The notes under the pieces were generated by a model. It was not told the DNA's origin. It saw only the letters and a program-made list of their open reading frames with translations, and did no database searches. The position numbers and the translations under genes were made by a program. From Collinsella sp. (lineage in GTDB: Bacteria > Actinomycetota > Coriobacteriia > Coriobacteriales > Coriobacteriaceae): 64,000 nucleotides of DNA. This document shows positions 61,256 through 64,000 of the stretch, piece after piece. The stretch covers positions 62,001 through 126,000 of the forward strand of contig DXZT01000030.1 in the NCBI GenBank assembly GCA_019419545.1. The letters run 5' to 3'. Positions within the stretch are counted from its first letter, which is position 1. Every line of letters starts with the position of its first letter.

Positions 61256-62194
61256 ATGACTACCGATAAGCCGATCGATGTTGCGATTATCGGTGGCGGC
61301 CCCGCGGGCTATGCTGCCGCCATTTATGCTGCGCGTGCTAACCTGACGACGACCGTGATTGAGCAGGGCATGTCGGGAGGGCAGATCGCCACAACCAATG
61401 AGGTCGAGAACTATCCGGGTATCTCGCTCCTGAGTGGCGCCGAACTCGGCGAGCGTTTTCAGCAGCATGCAGAGGGCCTGGGAGCACAGGTTGCATGGAG
61501 CATGGTTACGGGTGTCGATTACGATGCCGATGCAGCGTTGTTTACGGTGCATCACGATATGGGCGATACGCTGGCCCCGAGCGTTATCGCTTGCATGGGT
61601 GCCACGCCGCGTCCGGCAGGTTTCGCAGGCGAGGATACGTATCGCGGTCGTGGCGTTTCATATTGCGCAACATGTGACGGCATGTTTTTCCGCGGCAAGC
61701 AGGTTTTTGTAATCGGTGGTGGCAATTCGGCATGCGAAGAGGCTCTGTTCCTGTCCGACATTGCCAACAGTGTGACCATCGTGCTGCGCCGCGACCAGTT
61801 CCGTGCGCCCGATGGTGTTGTTCAGAAAGTACTCGCAAAGGACAATATTACAGTTAGGTACCAAACTAGTATTGTGGAGCTATCGGGCGAAGCCATGCCA
61901 ACGACGATTACCTTTAAGGACAATGCATCCGGCGAGACTCATACCGAGTCATTTGAGCCCGGCTCGTTTGGCATCTTTGTTTTTACCGGAACGCAGCCCC
62001 ATACCGAGCTTGTTGAGCATCTAGTCGATCTGGCGCCTGATGGCGGCATTCTGACTGATGAATCCATGGCGACCCGCACGCCAGGTCTATTTGCCGCTGG
62101 CGATATCCGTTCCAAACGTTTACGCCAGGTTGTGACCGCTGTTTCGGACGGAGCCATAGCGGCAACGAGCGCATACGCGTTTCTCCGTGGATAA
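61256..62194 (+). CDS. trxB: Thioredoxin-disulfide reductase-like flavoprotein
   Basis: NAD(P)H-dependent FAD enzyme that reduces thioredoxin. The 312-residue protein has GGGPAGYAAAIYAARA, the redox-active CATCDG motif, a second dinucleotide fold (VIGGGNSACEEAL) and GLFAAGDIRSKRLRQ. ATG 61256 follows ACAGGAGGTC. No thioredoxin gene is adjacent, so the exact partner is not proven. The segment CATCDGMFFRGKQVFV is typical of TrxB rather than of AhpF. Confidence 0.92.
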   Translation: MTTDKPIDVAIIGGGPAGYAAAIYAARANLTTTVIEQGMSGGQIATTNEVENYPGISLLSGAELGERFQQHAEGLGAQVAWSMVTGVDYDADAALFTVHHDMGDTLAPSVIACMGATPRPAGFAGEDTYRGRGVSYCATCDGMFFRGKQVFVIGGGNSACEEALFLSDIANSVTIVLRRDQFRAPDGVVQKVLAKDNITVRYQTSIVELSGEAMPTTITFKDNASGETHTESFEPGSFGIFVFTGTQPHTELVEHLVDLAPDGGILTDESMATRTPGLFAAGDIRSKRLRQVVTAVSDGAIAATSAYAFLRG

Positions 62195-62234
62195 GTACGA
62201 TAATATATCTTATGTAAGGTTGCTGTCTTTAAGC

Positions 62235-62277
62235 AAAGTGGTTGGACGGTGCATCAATGTGCCGCCCAACCACTTTT
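62235..62277 (+). terminator. Rho-independent terminator after trxB
   Basis: An 11-bp outer stem (62235-62245 / 62266-62276) and a 7-bp inner stem (62247-62253 / 62258-62264) around loop TCAA are followed by TTTT. It lies 40 bases past the trxB stop. Confidence 0.88.
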
Positions 62278-62348
62278 ACTTTGCGGCTATGTGGTATGTA
62301 AAACTAGATAACCTAGAATACAATATAGAAAACGAACGGAGGCCTCTT

Positions 62349-62960
62349 ATGAACCACGCTAAACATGTTATCCCGATGTCAGATACATCGGTCAGCATTA
62401 AGCCGGAGGATATTCAGCCGACGGTGCTGCCGGATGCATTTATTCAGTCCGATATGGTCGGTAAACTCAACGCGTTGAGCCTGCCGCGCTATGAACAGCT
62501 GCCCAATGTAACGCTCTATCGCGATCAAGTTATTGAATATGTTGCGCTGTGGATGGAGCCGCTTTCGATTTGCGTAGAGCAGCCCGTTATCACGCCATCG
62601 ATGATCAATAACTACGTGAAGGTCGGCCTCGTTCCTGCTCCGGTTAAAAAGCAGTATGGCCGTGAGCAGATTGCGCGTCTCATCGCCATTTGTATTTTTA
62701 AGCAGGTGCTGCCCATCGCTGCGGTTCAGGCGCTCTTTAATATTCAACGCTTAAGTTACGACGCTCCGACGGCTTTCGATTATGTAGTCGATCAACTTGA
62801 GGCATCGATTCGTGCAGCGTTTTCCGTCGAGCAGACTCCCGTGCCCGATACCGCACATCAGGTTACGCGCGAGTCGTTGCTCGTACGCAGTGCGGTATCG
62901 TCCTTCGTCTCGAAGGCATACCTGATGAGCTATCTAAAGTTCAATGGGTTTAATAGCTAA
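62349..62960 (+). CDS. DUF1836 domain-containing protein
   Basis: A 203-residue protein of the DUF1836 family, common in Firmicutes and Coriobacteriia. The segment PVITPSMINNYVKVGLVPAPVKKQYGREQIARLI looks like a MerR-type helix-turn-helix, so a role in transcription is likely, with an unknown signal and targets. ATG 62349 follows CGGAGG; the frame stays open upstream, but that part contains the trxB terminator. TAGAAT (62314-62319) and TACAAT (62319-62324) are -10 candidates. A long terminator follows. Confidence 0.8.
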   Translation: MNHAKHVIPMSDTSVSIKPEDIQPTVLPDAFIQSDMVGKLNALSLPRYEQLPNVTLYRDQVIEYVALWMEPLSICVEQPVITPSMINNYVKVGLVPAPVKKQYGREQIARLIAICIFKQVLPIAAVQALFNIQRLSYDAPTAFDYVVDQLEASIRAAFSVEQTPVPDTAHQVTRESLLVRSAVSSFVSKAYLMSYLKFNGFNS

Positions 62961-62972
62961 CCGAGGTATAAG

Positions 62973-63013
62973 ACGGGCGGGATAAAGGGCCACTGGCCCT
63001 TTATCCCGCCCGT
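62973..63013. terminator. Bidirectional terminator between the DUF1836 and degV genes
   Basis: A perfect 19-bp stem (62973-62991 / 62995-63013) with a 3-nt loop lies between two convergent genes. It resembles the arms of the A and B repeats in length and GC content but has no inserted core. Confidence 0.88.
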
Positions 63014-63043
63014 TCGTTTGTTGTTCTAGCGTCTAGTTGGGCA

Positions 63044-63910
63044 TTATCGGCCCGAAGCCACGCCCATGCCGTAGCCGATAATGAGCCCGTGCATCTCGGC
63101 ATAATATGAATCTAGCCCGTTGCAGGGCATGACAATCGTCTTGGAGCCGGGCCAGTGCTCGACAATGCGGTCGGCAAGCGCCTGGGCTCCAGCTTCGTTC
63201 TCAACGTGATCGATGATGACCTCGCCGCCCGTGAAACCTTCGGCCTCCATGGTGTCGACAATCTTGGTGAGCATCTTCTTTTCGCCACGCGTGTGCCCGA
63301 CGAGTTCAATTTTGCCCGCTTCGCTCGCCGTGCCCAAAATGCGGATATTGAGCTTGTTGGCAATAACGCCGGCCGCCTTAGGAATACGTCCGGCCTTCGC
63401 AAGGTTTTCGTAATTGCACAAACTAAAGAGGATCTTGCTCTGCTGCTCCAAGCTATCGAAGTAGGCGCAGGCATTCTCAAAGGAGGTATCCGGGTTGCTT
63501 GCAAGATAGCGGTCGAACAGCAGGAAGATTAGGTCCATTTTGCCACCTGCGGCTCGCGAGTTAACCAAATGAATCTGACGATTGGGCTCCTCGGCAAGCA
63601 CCATGTCACGTGCGGTGGCCGCGGCATTGTAGCTTCCCGATACGCCCTCCGAGATGGGCATGCAAATCGTCTTGTCGGCAAGCCTAAAGAGTTCGGCCCA
63701 CTCCCCTACGCTTGGACAGGCGCTTGAAGAAGCACTTGACTCCGCCTGCACGGCGCAATTGAGCTCGTGAACGTCGAGCGTGAGGTCATCGACAAACTCG
63801 CGCTCCCCCACTCGGATCTTAAGGGGTGCAAATGCAAAGGTGGTATGAGGTGCGGTTGGCTGCCAATCGCGAAGATTGCAGCTCGAATCGGAGATAAGCG
63901 CCCAGCTCAT
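63044..63910 (-). CDS. DegV family fatty-acid-binding protein
   Basis: A 288-residue DegV protein (FakB-like). These bind a fatty acid that the kinase FakA phosphorylates for phospholipid synthesis. The N-terminal WALISDSSCNL, ICMPISEGVSGSYNAA, VNSRAAGGK and the C-terminal MPCNGLDSYYAEMHG segments fit. The usual SxTxSGTY-like motif is slightly altered (SEGVSGSYN). No fakA gene is in the window. The ribosome-binding site GAAAGGA precedes the ATG at 63910. Confidence 0.9.
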   Translation of the reverse strand: MSWALISDSSCNLRDWQPTAPHTTFAFAPLKIRVGEREFVDDLTLDVHELNCAVQAESSASSSACPSVGEWAELFRLADKTICMPISEGVSGSYNAAATARDMVLAEEPNRQIHLVNSRAAGGKMDLIFLLFDRYLASNPDTSFENACAYFDSLEQQSKILFSLCNYENLAKAGRIPKAAGVIANKLNIRILGTASEAGKIELVGHTRGEKKMLTKIVDTMEAEGFTGGEVIIDHVENEAGAQALADRIVEHWPGSKTIVMPCNGLDSYYAEMHGLIIGYGMGVASGR

Positions 63911-63942
63911 TGAGGGTCCTTTCTATTTGTTCCTCAACAATT

Positions 63943-64000
63943 ATAGCCGTCTTTCGGATTGATTGGACGGCTATCTAGTTTTGAATACTAGATAGCCGTC
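63943..64000 (-). promoter_or_regulatory. Repeated hairpin sequence in the degV leader
   Basis: ATAGCCGTC (63943-63951), GACGGCTAT (63966-63974) and ATAGCCGTC (63992-64000) allow two mutually exclusive hairpins. The distal one has a 14-bp stem (63966-63979 / 63987-64000). It may be the terminator of an upstream minus-strand gene outside the window, or a leader switch for degV. Confidence 0.45.

Overview
The window looks like a chromosomal stretch from an anaerobic Coriobacteriia actinobacterium, most plausibly Collinsella or a close relative. The evidence is the actinobacterial order mihF-gmk-rpoZ, a Gram-positive type SOS box (GAAC-N4-GTTC) at recA and lexA, RNase J and RNase Y together with PNPase, a fermentative AdhE, a SpoVS homologue, and high-GC codon use. 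Species assignment is an inference; no rRNA or tRNA gene is visible. Almost all of the window is housekeeping core genome. The accessory parts are one RAYT transposon-like element and four long-hairpin repeats.

Layout. 1-5.1 kb: isoprenoid and envelope genes (partial dxr, a site-2 protease with an unusual insert, ispG) and proS. 5.3-8.8 kb, minus strand: an APH-fold kinase and adhE. 9-10 kb: a Y1/HUH REP-associated transposase between 49-bp inverted repeats. 10.1-16.1 kb: rpmB, then a pyrimidine operon (pyrR-pyrB-pyrC / pyrK-pyrD-pyrF) behind an attenuator-like leader. 16.3-25.3 kb: mihF-gmk-rpoZ-thiI, comEA-comEC-holA, rpsT, lepA. 25.3-35 kb: dusB-hemW, two dnaJ paralogues, mtaB-phoH-ybeY-dgkA-era-recO. 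35-46 kb: rpsO, pnp, a repeat-rich gap, RNase J, ftsK, a RodZ-like protein, yajQ, rimO. 46-56.5 kb: pgsA, cinA, recA-recX, RNase Y, a GHKL ATPase, spoVS, miaB-miaA-hflX. 56.5-59.4 kb: a membrane acyltransferase-like protein and lexA (minus), divergent from a YneA-like LysM protein, then nrdR and dut. 59.4-64 kb: a second repeat-rich gap, an MGDG-synthase-like glycosyltransferase, trxB, a DUF1836 regulator and a DegV protein.

Functional themes. The SOS circuit is readable directly: LexA boxes lie within the promoter of recA and in the shared lexA / LysM-protein regulatory region. The RNA-decay enzymes PNPase, RNase J, RNase Y and YbeY all occur here, as do three radical-SAM methylthiotransferases (MtaB, RimO, MiaB).

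The most unusual observation is two unrelated families of intergenic elements (A at 37.9-38.3 kb, B at 59.5-59.8 kb). Each element is a conserved 48-69 nt core wrapped in near-perfect inverted-repeat arms of 23-40 nt. The arms match each other within one copy but differ completely between copies of the same family. In family A the core hairpin shows compensatory base changes. Other protein-level oddities are a DnaJ whose C-terminal domain is replaced by membrane segments, a winged-helix-like insert in RseP, an RG-rich RodZ linker, and a GHKL ATPase set between RNase Y and SpoVS.
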